Assembly (NCBI GenBank): GCA_947489585.1
Contig: CANLEE010000004.1
Span: 62,001 to 126,000, forward strand
DNA: 64,000 nucleotides
Reading direction: 5' to 3'
Source: an uncultured Psychroserpens sp.
Lineage (GTDB): Bacteria > Bacteroidota > Bacteroidia > Flavobacteriales > Flavobacteriaceae
Of the stretch, positions 1-8,461 are shown one piece after another (position 1 is the stretch's first letter; each line of letters starts with the position of its first letter). A program made the translations under genes and the position numbers. Below the pieces are notes generated by a model, which was given only the letters and a program-made list of their open reading frames with translations, did not search any database and was not told the DNA's origin.

Positions 1-486
1 AATATGAAAGCACTAGAAAAGATTGCTAGGATTAAAGGAGTTAAACTCGAAAAGTCAAATTTCTCATTTATATGCGAAGATTTAAGTAACCTTAGTGATT
101 ATGTGAAACAGATAGATACAACAACATTTAAAATATTAAAACGCGCACTGCCAGGACCTTATACATTTATTCTCCCAGGCTCTAAGAGTTTGCCACATCC
201 TTTTAAAAAGAAAAAAACGGTTGGTATTCGTGTGCCTGATAATGCAATTGCACTTGAAATTGTTAGGCAATTAGGAAACCCAATTATTTCTACGTCTATT
301 CGTGATGAAGATTATGTGGTTGAATATACTACTGATCCAGAGCTTATTCTTGAAAAATGGGACAACCTTGTCGATTTGGTTATTGATGCTGGTTATGGCG
401 GAAACGAAGCATCTACAGTAATTGATTTATCTGGAGATGAACCTTTAATTTTGAGAGAGGGTAAAGGGAATACAGAAATTTTTTAA
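1..486 (+). CDS. Sua5/YciO/YrdC family threonylcarbamoyl-AMP synthase-like protein, 5' truncated
   Basis: This is the C-terminal part of a Sua5/YciO/YrdC-domain protein. The family makes or binds threonylcarbamoyl-adenylate from threonine, bicarbonate and ATP for the t6A modification of tRNA. Seen: the frame is open to the left edge, and the first ATG at position 4 falls inside the domain, so the true start lies outside the window. The visible part has the family pattern FSFICEDLSNLS, then LPGPYTFILPG, then VGIRVPDN, and ends in VIDLSGDEPLILREGKG, which is a normal C-terminus. The size and sequence pattern fit the short YciO-like form of about 205 residues rather than the longer Sua5 with an extra C-terminal domain. 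YciO proteins may differ in activity from TsaC, so the exact function is inferred. Confidence 0.85.
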   Translation, partial: NMKALEKIARIKGVKLEKSNFSFICEDLSNLSDYVKQIDTTTFKILKRALPGPYTFILPGSKSLPHPFKKKKTVGIRVPDNAIALEIVRQLGNPIISTSIRDEDYVVEYTTDPELILEKWDNLVDLVIDAGYGGNEASTVIDLSGDEPLILREGKGNTEIF

Positions 487-584
487 GTATCGAGAACTCT
501 ATAATTTATATTGAACATTGTAGTTATGTTGATTTAAAGAAAGCTTTAAAACAATGGTTGGGCTTATATCGTAAGGATCTAGAC

Positions 585-1469
585 ATGGATTATACGTTTT
601 TACTCCATAAGAATGGGAGAGGAAAGCATGTATTAGAAGTTGATAATAGGCTTACTAATCTTCAATTCTTTTTTCTCGTTAACTATTTAAAGTTTCCTCA
701 GTATATTGAATATGCCCCAGATATCAAAGGGTACACAAATGTTAAGGACGTCACTCTTTTTTCTGAAGACGAATTGGGAAATCGCATTATGGTTTTGATG
801 CCAGAGGGCGATAAAGATTTTGATTGTGTTCATGTTGTTACAACCGCAGCCGATTTATATAAAATTGATTTTAAACCTAAACGTACTAAACTCAAAAGAA
901 TAAAATTCTTTTCAGAACCTGTTTTCAATATGGACCAGGTGACTCATACACAAGCTGTAGCTATTCCTGAACCTTTGCCAGATGATTATAATCCATTTGT
1001 AAACCACAAATCATTTGAAAAACGTTTTTATATTTTAGCACCATTGTTATTGCTTTTACTATATACATCTGCGCATGTATTATCTTCTACTACATATGAT
1101 AATTATCTAGTATTTGTTATTATGATGCCATTTGTATGGCTATATTTTGAGCATGATTACTTATTTACAACCCGTCATTATATCAAGTTTTTAGTGTTCT
1201 CTATTTTACTTTTAGTATTTGGTTATTTTGCTGTAAAAGAAAATTTGGTTTCTGACTCCTTTACGTTTTTTACAGTGTTGAGCTGTTCCTTTTTGTTTTT
1301 AATTTTTCAGAAACTATTATCCATGCTATATATTTCTATTTTCAAGAAGAGACCAGACTTCATAAATGAGTCTAAAAGTTCTAAATATTTTTACGAAGTC
1401 CCCTTATTTATTACTACTGTTTTTTCTTCGATGTTTTTATATAATGTATATAGCCATTTATTAGAATAA
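585..1469 (+). CDS. Conserved hypothetical protein with a C-terminal multi-spanning membrane region
   Basis: I do not recognise a named family. The N-terminal 145 residues are soluble and mixed alpha/beta. The C-terminal half has about five hydrophobic segments, starting near FYILAPLLLLLLY and ending at the C-terminus, so it is probably an inner-membrane protein with a cytoplasmic N-domain. I chose the ATG at 585 because AAGGA lies 8-9 bases upstream; the frame can also be read from a TTG at 558, adding nine residues. It follows the Sua5-like gene by about 100 bp on the same strand, so cotranscription is possible. A hairpin with a T-run follows directly after the stop. Confidence 0.6.
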   Translation: MDYTFLLHKNGRGKHVLEVDNRLTNLQFFFLVNYLKFPQYIEYAPDIKGYTNVKDVTLFSEDELGNRIMVLMPEGDKDFDCVHVVTTAADLYKIDFKPKRTKLKRIKFFSEPVFNMDQVTHTQAVAIPEPLPDDYNPFVNHKSFEKRFYILAPLLLLLLYTSAHVLSSTTYDNYLVFVIMMPFVWLYFEHDYLFTTRHYIKFLVFSILLLVFGYFAVKENLVSDSFTFFTVLSCSFLFLIFQKLLSMLYISIFKKRPDFINESKSSKYFYEVPLFITTVFSSMFLYNVYSHLLE

Positions 1470-1470
1470 A

Positions 1471-1501
1471 AAAGCCCAACCTTTCAGTTGAGCTTTTTTT
1501 T
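1471..1501. terminator. Bidirectional intrinsic terminator
   Basis: An imperfect stem AGCCCAAC / GTTGAGCT is flanked by an A-run on the left and a T-run on the right. It lies between two convergent genes (ends at 1469 and 1520) and could serve both. Confidence 0.7.
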
Positions 1502-1519
1502 GAGCTATTTTGATATCTA

Positions 1520-2377
1520 CTAGTTTTCAGCAGATAAGTTTTTCATTTCTTGTTCAATCATTTCATAGAATTGATCAATTTTAGGTAATACTACAACACG
1601 AGTACGTCTATTTGTCGCTCTGTTTTCAGCAGTATCATTATCTGCTAAAGGCACATAGCTACTACGCCCAGCAGCAATTAACTGACCAGGGTTAACACCT
1701 AGTTCTTGTAATACGCGAATGATAGATGTTGAACGCTTCACACTTAAATCCCAGTTATCAATAAGGACACCTTTACTGTAAGTTTGACTATCTGTATGCC
1801 CTTCAATCATGGCTTCAAAATCAGGTTTGCTTTGAATAACCTTAGCCACTTTTGCTAATACATCTTTTGCTTTGCTTGTTACGTTATAACTTCCGCTTTT
1901 AAATAGTAATTTATCAGCGATAGAAATAAACACAACCCCTTTTTCAACATTTACTTCAATGTCTGGATCATCAATACCAACAGCTTTCTTTAAACTTGTT
2001 ACAATTGCTAAGGTGACACTATCCTTTTTAGTTAATGCGTCTTGTAGACGTGAGATTTTTAGATCTTTTTCTTTGAGGCTTTCTAATGATTTTTCAAGGT
2101 TTTCTGCACCTTTTTGAGTTAAGGTTGTTAAGTTTCCTTTGGTATCGATTAGGTCTTGGTTTGATTTACGTAAATCTTCAAGTTGCTCTTTCATCGCTTC
2201 GACACGAGCCATAGAAGCCGCTTTATCTGACAAACAACTGTTTAATTTTACAGTGGCAGAATTCAATAAGTCCTGAGTTTCTTTTTGTTGTTCTTCAAGT
2301 GCCATATAATCTTTCTTAGACACACATGATGTTATAACCAACATCCCAGCAACACTTAAAAGCATTAATTTTTTCAT
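1520..2377 (-). CDS. OmpA family lipoprotein
   Basis: Predicted outer-membrane lipoprotein that binds peptidoglycan. Seen: a signal peptide ending in a lipobox with Cys18 (VITSC); a predicted coiled coil at roughly residues 25-120, rich in Glu, Lys, Leu and Gln; and a C-terminal OmpA-like domain at about 145-270. That domain has EGHTDSQ at 192-198 and NRRTR at 245-249, which contain the residues the family uses to hold diaminopimelate. Coiled coil plus OmpA resembles other periplasmic spacer lipoproteins that link the outer membrane to the wall. It is transcribed alone, with a promoter-like TAATTTTG upstream and a terminator at its end. The physiological role is inferred from the family. Confidence 0.88.
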   Translation of the reverse strand: MKKLMLLSVAGMLVITSCVSKKDYMALEEQQKETQDLLNSATVKLNSCLSDKAASMARVEAMKEQLEDLRKSNQDLIDTKGNLTTLTQKGAENLEKSLESLKEKDLKISRLQDALTKKDSVTLAIVTSLKKAVGIDDPDIEVNVEKGVVFISIADKLLFKSGSYNVTSKAKDVLAKVAKVIQSKPDFEAMIEGHTDSQTYSKGVLIDNWDLSVKRSTSIIRVLQELGVNPGQLIAAGRSSYVPLADNDTAENRATNRRTRVVVLPKIDQFYEMIEQEMKNLSAEN

Positions 2378-2412
2378 AATAAAGTTTAATAATTAGTTGT
2401 TATTCAACATAT

Positions 2413-2420
2413 CAAAATTA
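2413..2420 (-). promoter_or_regulatory. Putative -7 box (TAATTTTG) upstream of the OmpA lipoprotein gene
   Basis: The minus strand reads TAATTTTG, an exact match to the Bacteroidetes -7 consensus TAnnTTTG, 36 bp before the start codon. No clear TTTG -33 element is seen at the right spacing. Confidence 0.4.
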
Positions 2421-2479
2421 TACAAAAGAACAATCGGTATGATAGTCTTTAACTAAATTTTTAACACTTTTATGAACAA

Positions 2480-3460
2480 TTAGTAACGATATCGTTTTCT
2501 TATGAAGTAAGACCACACAATAGACCTTGTTTTATAGTAGTTTTTTTTCCTCGGAAGTTGCTTTCGCTTTTTTAAATATTTAGGAAGATGTGCATAAAAG
2601 CTAAAATGTGCTTTCAATATTGCAGCGACATGTGCCCATTTAAAACTGAATAAAAATTTTAGACCTGCAATACCATCTAAAACAAGTCTAGTGAATATAA
2701 TTCCGAAGAGAAAACCATTAGCATTTTTAGTTATCGTAAAAAGGCTATTTCTGAAATTGAGATACGTTTTTTGCGGATTTTGTGCATTGAGTGTAGCTCC
2801 TCCAACATGGTATACGGTTGAAGCTCCAATATATTTGGCTTCAAATCCATTATTATATGCTCTCCAACATAAGTCAATTTCTTCAAAGTGAGCAAAATAA
2901 GTTTCATCAAACCCATCTAGTGTCTCAAATGCCAATTTCCGAATAAAAAAGCAAGCGCCCGAAGCCCAAAATATTGATAATATATCATTGTATTGACCAT
3001 CATCTTTTTCTATGGTATCAAAAATTCGACCACGACAATACGCATATCCATACTTGTCAATAAAACCACCTGCAGCACCAGCATATTCAAAATGGGATTT
3101 GTTTTTATAATCTAAAATTTTTGGTTGAATGATTGCTGTATTTGCATGTGCCTCAAACTCTGAAATAATTGGAGAAAGCCAATTTGGTGTGACTTCAACA
3201 TCACTATTTAATAGACAAAAGACATCAGCTTCGACCGATTTAAGCGCATCATTATATCCTTTAGCATAACCTCCATTTGTGGTGTTTTGGATAATGTTTA
3301 CCTGCGGAAAAGTCTGTTTTAAAAAGGTTATTGAATCATCAGTAGACGCATTGTCTGCGATGTAAATAGCTGCATCTTTTGAATATTCAAGCACTGAAGG
3401 CATAAATTGCTCGAGCAATTGTTGTCCATTCCAGTTTAATATGACGACAGCTATTTTCAT
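2480..3460 (-). CDS. Glycosyltransferase family 2 protein
   Basis: Predicted GT-A fold sugar transferase that uses a nucleotide sugar, probably for a cell-surface glycan. Seen: VVILNWNGQ at residues 5-13, the ADNASTDDS motif at about 35-43, NGGYAKGYNDAL at 62-73, and NSD at 85-87 as the likely metal-binding DxD equivalent. FEEIDLCWRAYNNGF further on matches the ED-x-D acceptor-side motif of the rhamnosyltransferase-like GT2 branch. The C-terminus is basic and may sit on the membrane. Its ATG overlaps the stop of the upstream nuclease-fold gene by 4 bp, so the two are translationally coupled. Donor and acceptor are unknown. Confidence 0.88.
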   Translation of the reverse strand: MKIAVVILNWNGQQLLEQFMPSVLEYSKDAAIYIADNASTDDSITFLKQTFPQVNIIQNTTNGGYAKGYNDALKSVEADVFCLLNSDVEVTPNWLSPIISEFEAHANTAIIQPKILDYKNKSHFEYAGAAGGFIDKYGYAYCRGRIFDTIEKDDGQYNDILSIFWASGACFFIRKLAFETLDGFDETYFAHFEEIDLCWRAYNNGFEAKYIGASTVYHVGGATLNAQNPQKTYLNFRNSLFTITKNANGFLFGIIFTRLVLDGIAGLKFLFSFKWAHVAAILKAHFSFYAHLPKYLKKRKQLPRKKNYYKTRSIVWSYFIRKRYRY

Positions 3461-3900
3461 TTATAATCAGGAATATCTTTTAAGAAATTATAACGTTCAT
3501 TCTCAAAATCCATTACACAATAATAATGATTAATTCCGTTAGTCACCATCAAATAGCTCGCATTTAAGGCTAAATTATAACGTGCAATTTGATCAAATGT
3601 AGATTGGTCTATTTTTATTTTATGTGATTTGCATTCTACAATAAGATAGATGCTTCCGTCAGGATTAAAAACGACAATATCATAGCGCTTAGTTAAGCCA
3701 TTCACTTTGAGTTCTTTTTCTACATTGATTAATGATTTGGGGTAATTTTTATGTTGAATTAAATACTGAACGCAGTGTTGACGTACCCATTCTTCAGGTT
3801 GTAAAACAATGAATTTTTTACGAATCTCATCGAAAATAGAAACTTTATTTTCGTTACTTTTGAAACGGAATGAAAACTTTGGGAAATTGAGTTCTTGCAT
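3457..3900 (-). CDS. Small PD-(D/E)XK-type protein, HsdR N-terminal domain-like
   Basis: Similar to the N-terminal nuclease domain of type I restriction R subunits (HSDR_N_2 type) but standing alone at 147 residues. Seen: RYDIVVF with Asp74, then LIVECKS with Glu89 and Lys91, which form the D...ExK core of the PD-(D/E)XK fold. No helicase, HsdM or HsdS gene is nearby, so this is not a restriction system. I prefer the ATG at 3900 to an in-frame TTG one codon upstream. A full Bacteroidetes-type promoter lies just upstream, and the gene is coupled to the GT2 gene downstream. The substrate is unknown; DNA binding or cleavage is inferred from the fold only. Confidence 0.75.
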   Translation of the reverse strand: MQELNFPKFSFRFKSNENKVSIFDEIRKKFIVLQPEEWVRQHCVQYLIQHKNYPKSLINVEKELKVNGLTKRYDIVVFNPDGSIYLIVECKSHKIKIDQSTFDQIARYNLALNASYLMVTNGINHYYCVMDFENERYNFLKDIPDYK

Positions 3901-3922
3901 CAAAGCGAATTGAGATTTTCCT

Positions 3923-3953
3923 CAAAGTTACTCTACTAAAACTGAAATCCAAA
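3923..3953 (-). promoter_or_regulatory. Bacteroidetes-type promoter for the HsdR-N-like/GT2 pair
   Basis: The minus strand carries TTTG (3953-3950), 19 bases, then TAACTTTG (3930-3923), an exact match to the TTTG-N19-TAnnTTTG arrangement of the primary Bacteroidetes sigma factor. It would give a leader of roughly 15-20 nt before the ATG at 3900. Confidence 0.7.
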
Positions 3954-4005
3954 AACGCCATCTGTTTTTTTGGGTTTTGTAATATAGATATAGAATTTTC
4001 ACAGT

Positions 4006-5010
4006 TTGGATGACGTAAAGCAAATAGTTGCTGATATAAAAAAAGGAAATATCAAGCCCATTTATTTTTTAATGGGAGAGGAGCCGTATTATATTGATGC
4101 GATTTCAAACTATATTGAAAAAAATGTGCTTGCTGAAGAGGAAAAAGGCTTTAATCAAATGGTATTGTATGGTCGTGATGTGTCTATAGATGATATTGCT
4201 AGTAATGCCAAGCGTTATCCTATGATGGCAGAGCGTCAAGTTGTGATTGTTAAAGAAGCTCAAGATTTATCACGTACTATTGAAAAGCTAGCTAGCTATG
4301 CCGAAAGCCCACAGCCTTCAACGGTTTTGGTTGTAAATTATAAGTACAAAAAAATTGACAAACGTAAAGCTTTATACAAAACGTTAAAGAAATCTGGTGT
4401 TGTTTTTGAAAGCAAAAAGCTTTATGAAAATCAGGTAGCCGATTGGATACGTCGTGTATTGTCTGGACAGAAGTATACTATTTCTCCAAAAGCGTCGCAA
4501 ATGCTTGTTGAGTTTCTAGGAACCGATTTAAGTAAGATCAATAATGAGCTTGAGAAATTAAAAATTGTATTACCTGAAGGTACTCAGATTTCCGCAGAGC
4601 ATATTGAAGAAAATATTGGAATTAGTAAAGACTATAATAATTTTGAGTTGCGAAAAGCGATAGGTGAACGAAATACTTTAAAAGCATTTAAGATTATCAA
4701 TTATTTTGCTGATAACCCTAAAGATAACCCTATGGTGGTTACTGTTTCTCTATTGTTTAATTTCTTTTCTCAGTTATTGCATTTTCATGGATTGCATGAC
4801 AAAAACCCTAGAAATGTGGCTTCTGCTCTTAAAATCAATCCGTATTTCGTAAATGAATATGTGTCTGCTGCTCGAAACTTTCCGATGAAAAAAGTCAGTC
4901 AAGTTGTAGCAACACTTCGCGAATTTGATGTTAAAGGCAAAGGCGTGAACTCTAATGCTGTACCTCAAGGTGATTTGCTGAAGGAGTTGTTGGTTAGGAT
5001 TTTTAATTAA
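4006..5010 (+). CDS. holA: DNA polymerase III subunit delta
   Basis: The delta subunit of the clamp-loader complex opens the beta sliding clamp during replication. Seen: the family opening KPIYFLMGEEPYYIDAI near residues 17-33, the basic segment KYKKIDKRKALYKTLKKSG near 108-126, and the C-terminal collar helices; the length (334 aa) is normal for delta. The only start giving a full N-terminus is a TTG at 4006, since the nearby ATG at 4010 is out of frame; TTG initiation is therefore likely. It is divergent from the HsdR-N-like gene, with about 100 bp between them. Identification rests on the whole-sequence pattern. Confidence 0.9.
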   Translation: MDDVKQIVADIKKGNIKPIYFLMGEEPYYIDAISNYIEKNVLAEEEKGFNQMVLYGRDVSIDDIASNAKRYPMMAERQVVIVKEAQDLSRTIEKLASYAESPQPSTVLVVNYKYKKIDKRKALYKTLKKSGVVFESKKLYENQVADWIRRVLSGQKYTISPKASQMLVEFLGTDLSKINNELEKLKIVLPEGTQISAEHIEENIGISKDYNNFELRKAIGERNTLKAFKIINYFADNPKDNPMVVTVSLLFNFFSQLLHFHGLHDKNPRNVASALKINPYFVNEYVSAARNFPMKKVSQVVATLREFDVKGKGVNSNAVPQGDLLKELLVRIFN

Positions 5011-5027
5011 AAATTATCAAGATTTTA

Positions 5028-5447
5028 TTAGCTCTTAGACGACCATTTCAATGCCAGTTTTCCACCAAGCCAAGCCATTGGGATATAGGCAAAAACTAAA
5101 TCTACAACAGAAAACCACATTGGTCCAGGTGCCATAAATACCATTGCTAAACCTCCAAGTAAAAATAAAACACCAATACCTAATGCAAATTTCATTTTAT
5201 GGTTTGCTGCTATTAATCCGGCAATAATAGCGCCAACTAATGTGCCTAGTGCATGAGCTAGAAAAGGAAAAATAAAATATTCAGAGCTTAATGTTGGCAT
5301 CACTTGAGCCAAAGCATCCATATCGTTAAGATCAACTCCCTCTATTGGAAATGCTTTATGACCAGCCATGACTAATCCCATGTTAACAAAACTTCCTGTT
5401 AACCAGCCAAGAATGACAGCAATAATGTTTTTAAGTATTGGGTTCAT
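5028..5447 (-). CDS. Conserved hypothetical membrane protein (four TM segments)
   Basis: No named family is recognised. The 139-aa protein has four hydrophobic stretches: NIIAVILGWLTGSFVNMGLVM near the start, FIFPFLAHALGTLVGAIIAGLIAA, FALGIGVLFLLGGLAMVFMA, and a last one ending at MAWLGGKLAL. The small Gly- and Ala-rich helices suggest tight packing. It converges on holA with 17 bp between the stops. The ATG start is the only good choice. The function is unknown. Confidence 0.6.
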   Translation of the reverse strand: MNPILKNIIAVILGWLTGSFVNMGLVMAGHKAFPIEGVDLNDMDALAQVMPTLSSEYFIFPFLAHALGTLVGAIIAGLIAANHKMKFALGIGVLFLLGGLAMVFMAPGPMWFSVVDLVFAYIPMAWLGGKLALKWSSKS

Positions 5448-5602
5448 AATTATCGTTTTAGTTAGTTGTTGTTTTATACGTTTGTCTTGTCAACTTTATT
5501 ATATCATGGATTCAAATTGGAGCAAAATGAAAATTACAACCTTTGGAAACTGGAAAATTACTATAAATACCTAGTGTTTCTTTTAGTGTCAACTAAATGT
5601 AT

Positions 5603-5959
5603 TTAGTAACTATTTAGTTTTTTAAATCTCACCTTTGCTTTCGATTTTAATTTACTATCTAAATAGAGCTCATATCTTATTAATAGACGCACTTCTTTGG
5701 TTTCATTTGGTTTTATAACAATAGATTCGATAATGTTACCTTTTTTATTTTGAACTCTAATGGTAAAGTCATTCTCGCCAATGTTTTCAATAAAAGCCAA
5801 GCTATTACTCCCTGCATACGGATTTATAGCTGCATCTTGACCAGCTCCTTTTCCAGTTATAGACATGCTTTGAGAAGGCTTTAACTCTAATATAGCTTGT
5901 GCAGAAATATTATATGTAACAGTACATATTACACATAGAATAAGAAATAAATGTTTCAT
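5603..5959 (-). CDS. Small secreted protein of unknown function
   Basis: A 118-aa protein with a clear signal peptide; cleavage is expected after ISAQA near residue 21. The mature part looks like one small beta-rich domain, with alternating hydrophobic strands such as NDFTIRVQNKKGNIIESIVI and a basic C-terminus. I recognise no family. Probably periplasmic. It stands alone, with about 150 bp before it and after it. Confidence 0.55.
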   Translation of the reverse strand: MKHLFLILCVICTVTYNISAQAILELKPSQSMSITGKGAGQDAAINPYAGSNSLAFIENIGENDFTIRVQNKKGNIIESIVIKPNETKEVRLLIRYELYLDSKLKSKAKVRFKKLNSY

Positions 5960-6100
5960 TTTATTTGGGTTTTTGTTTGTTCAACATAAGTAGGATTTCT
6001 ATAAATATACAAATTATCTTTTTTTGCTTGTGTTTTTGATATCACACATAAAATATATCATGCGTTATAAATGCTAATTGGAGTTGCACTTTTGACTACT

Positions 6101-6580
6101 TTAAAGTGCTTCAATGTCTTCAACAACAATAGTATAATCATATTGTAAATCTTCATGTAACTTTGCTATTTTTTTTACAATGGCTTCCATGTTACGATCA
6201 TAGATATTAGTCAAAGTAGTATTACGCTTTATAGAAGGTGACATGGTTTTTAATTTCTTACAAAAGTAGAGTAGAAGTTCAACTTCGGTTTCTTTATTAA
6301 GTGAATACCTATTATACTTTTTTGTGGTTCGTAATATTTTGCGGACACTTTTCTTAATATAGAAGTAGCTGTTGGTATTTATAAGCGCAAATTGCTCATC
6401 TATTTCTTCTTTTACTGTTTCAATATAGCCTGCTTCACTGTCTGCTTCAAATAACAAGTAGGTGAGTAGCTCTTTGTTTTCCTTTTTAAAGCGAGACAAT
6501 CGCAAACAAAGTTCTGCTAATTCTTCACTGGATTTATGTTTGAGTTCTTTTCTAATAGTAACTACAGAAACCGCTTTCAT
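6101..6580 (-). CDS. Conserved hypothetical helical protein
   Basis: A 159-aa, charged, mostly helical cytoplasmic protein with no signal peptide or membrane segment. Notable stretches are the basic FYIKKSVRKILRTTKKYNRY near residues 72-91 and a hydrophobic helix ELLLYFCKKL. I recognise no functional family; similar uncharacterised proteins occur in Flavobacteriaceae, as far as I recall. The terminator of the upstream gene lies in the short gap before it, so it probably has its own promoter. Confidence 0.55.
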   Translation of the reverse strand: MKAVSVVTIRKELKHKSSEELAELCLRLSRFKKENKELLTYLLFEADSEAGYIETVKEEIDEQFALINTNSYFYIKKSVRKILRTTKKYNRYSLNKETEVELLLYFCKKLKTMSPSIKRNTTLTNIYDRNMEAIVKKIAKLHEDLQYDYTIVVEDIEAL

Positions 6581-6608
6581 ATTTAATACATTTATGAGTT
6601 CAATATAC

Positions 6609-6639
6609 TAAAAAAGGCTACCAATTTGGCAGCCTTTAA
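6609..6639 (-). terminator. Intrinsic terminator of the 487-aa secreted protein gene
   Basis: The minus strand reads AAAGGCTGCC, a short loop, then GGTAGCCTTT and a T-run, forming a strong stem 20 bp after the stop at 6659. Confidence 0.75.
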
Positions 6640-6658
6640 TTTATAGATTATTAAAATA

Positions 6659-8092
6659 TTAGTTACAATCACTATACTCGTTAATTATGGTTTTTAGATT
6701 TTCAAAATTGCTTAAATCAAATTCCTGATTTTTAATGTCTTCGGAAAGCGGTTTGCATGTTTTGATGAATTTTGCCAAAGCATTAGATACTTTTTCGTTT
6801 TTACGATCATCAATCATAAACCCCGTTTTATTATCTGCAAACTTCAATACAAATGTATTTGGTTCTCCAGGTTTTGATAGCACTTTATGATCCCCTTTTG
6901 TGTATTCAATTTTATAAAAATATGAGTTATCAAATCCAAAGTTACTTGCATTAGATAACTTTTTTAAAGCATTTCCTTTAGTTTTCATACCGTAAAATAC
7001 AAGTGTCTCGTTATTATCTGTGGCACTAAATGTAATATTGTTTTTAGCAGAAAAACGCTTGGTGCGCATACGTCCTTTGTCGTTTTTGTATTTGACACTT
7101 ACGAATTTTCCAAACTTATCAATACTATTCATATCAGAGAATTCACTTTCTTGTTGAGCTGGATCTAACTGAAGTTCTTCAAAAATGGCATAGATAGTTC
7201 CTGTGTATTTTTTTCCATCTTCATCAATGACATAACCTGGAACACCATAAAGGTTGATGCTATTCTCTTTAGCTACTTTCACTTTTTCTTTATGCAAGCG
7301 TGCTTTATATGCTTTGGCCTCACGACCTAATTTATAATCTCTTCCTAATAATTCTTCAACAAAAATTTGAGCAAAAGATCTTGAAAAACGGCCTGTCATC
7401 ATTGTTCTAGAGCCATGATCAAATTCAAAGTCTTCATCTGTATAGGTTTTTGCCTTTACTGTTGTACATGTTGAGCATCCTGTTGCTGTTCCAACGGTAA
7501 TACCATCTAAGTCGATAACACTATAAGCATTATTCCCATAGGTCACACGACCCACGATTTTTGTACCAGTTGAACCACCGAAAAGAATAGTTCCGTCATC
7601 TTTTACAAACGGATTATAGCGCCCAATTTTGGCATCACGTTCTGCCTGATCGCTCTTTGCAGCAATCACTGTTTTTGCATATTTATCACTTAATATTTCA
7701 CGTTCTACTGCAAAAAATGCATCAACTTCATCCATATCAATGCCATCGGAAGTAATTAATCCGTATTTGGCACTTAGGAGCTTGATGATTAATTTTGTTG
7801 GACTAAATGAAGTCATTAATACTTCATATGGAATCTCCGTTTTTTTTCCACTTACAGAGGTTAATTCTAACCATTGAAAACCTTCAGTATTAGAAGCAGA
7901 CATGCCTTTAAATACGACATCAAATGCTTTGTCTCCTGAAAGTGTTGAGAACAGATAGTTATCACGAAGTTCGGTATCGACTTTTGCAACTTCTTTTCCA
8001 TCGAAAGTTACGATTCCTTTTTTGACTTTGATTTTTTGTGCAAAAGTGATTATAGGAATAACCATTAATGCTACTAGAATAATTTTTTTCAT
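6659..8092 (-). CDS. Secreted protein of unknown function
   Basis: I chose the ATG at 8092, giving MKKIILVALMVIPIITFAQ, a clean signal peptide; an upstream ATG at 8122 would add ten residues in front of it and is less likely. The mature protein is about 460 residues. Seen: an N-terminal beta-rich part, a CSTC motif in GCSTCTTVKAKTY near the middle, and a second beta-rich half with NLYGVPGYVIDEDGKKYTG, which resembles domains in other flavobacterial exported proteins. No catalytic motif is evident. It is probably periplasmic or at the outer membrane. An inverted repeat CTGAAA/TTTCAG lies in its leader. Confidence 0.55.
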   Translation of the reverse strand: MKKIILVALMVIPIITFAQKIKVKKGIVTFDGKEVAKVDTELRDNYLFSTLSGDKAFDVVFKGMSASNTEGFQWLELTSVSGKKTEIPYEVLMTSFSPTKLIIKLLSAKYGLITSDGIDMDEVDAFFAVEREILSDKYAKTVIAAKSDQAERDAKIGRYNPFVKDDGTILFGGSTGTKIVGRVTYGNNAYSVIDLDGITVGTATGCSTCTTVKAKTYTDEDFEFDHGSRTMMTGRFSRSFAQIFVEELLGRDYKLGREAKAYKARLHKEKVKVAKENSINLYGVPGYVIDEDGKKYTGTIYAIFEELQLDPAQQESEFSDMNSIDKFGKFVSVKYKNDKGRMRTKRFSAKNNITFSATDNNETLVFYGMKTKGNALKKLSNASNFGFDNSYFYKIEYTKGDHKVLSKPGEPNTFVLKFADNKTGFMIDDRKNEKVSNALAKFIKTCKPLSEDIKNQEFDLSNFENLKTIINEYSDCN

Positions 8093-8197
8093 AATTGATT
8101 TAAAATATTGTGATTGTGTCAATAACTGAAAATGTTTCAGATAGACAACACGCGAAAATACAATAATTACGCCACAACTATTTTAAAGCACTTTTCT

Positions 8198-8461
8198 TTA
8201 TAAGTTATAATGCTTTCTTATGGTTTTTTTTACCCTTATTAGCCTATATATTCCAATAATTAGAAGGATCATAGAAACAATAATGAGAATAATGCCGTAG
8301 GATTTTAAATCTGAAAAAAATTCAAGCTTTAGAATTGTAACTCCAGTTCCTAAGATGACCAAAAAGGTTCTAAAATAGGCTAAAAATGTACGTTCGTTAG
8401 CGAGCTTTGTCCGTTCAATAGCCAACCAATCTCTTGTGATAAGCGGATTCTTATTGTCCAT
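8198..8461 (-). CDS. DUF202 family small membrane protein
   Basis: An 87-aa protein with the DUF202 signature LAIERTKLANERTFLAYFRT (residues 13-32), followed by two transmembrane helices. The family (YidH-like) is widespread and of unknown biochemical function. Its ATG overlaps the stop of the DoxX gene by one base (TAATG), so it is translationally coupled to it. Confidence 0.85.
   Translation of the reverse strand: MDNKNPLITRDWLAIERTKLANERTFLAYFRTFLVILGTGVTILKLEFFSDLKSYGIILIIVSMILLIIGIYRLIRVKKTIRKHYNL

Noticed and set aside
3457..3900. A type I restriction-modification locus
   Set aside because: Only a stand-alone N-terminal nuclease-like domain is present; no HsdM, HsdS or helicase part is near.
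8110..8150. Hairpin CTGAAA/TTTCAG as a terminator
   Set aside because: It is short, lacks a T-run and lies in the leader of the 487-aa protein gene; at most a weak regulatory site.
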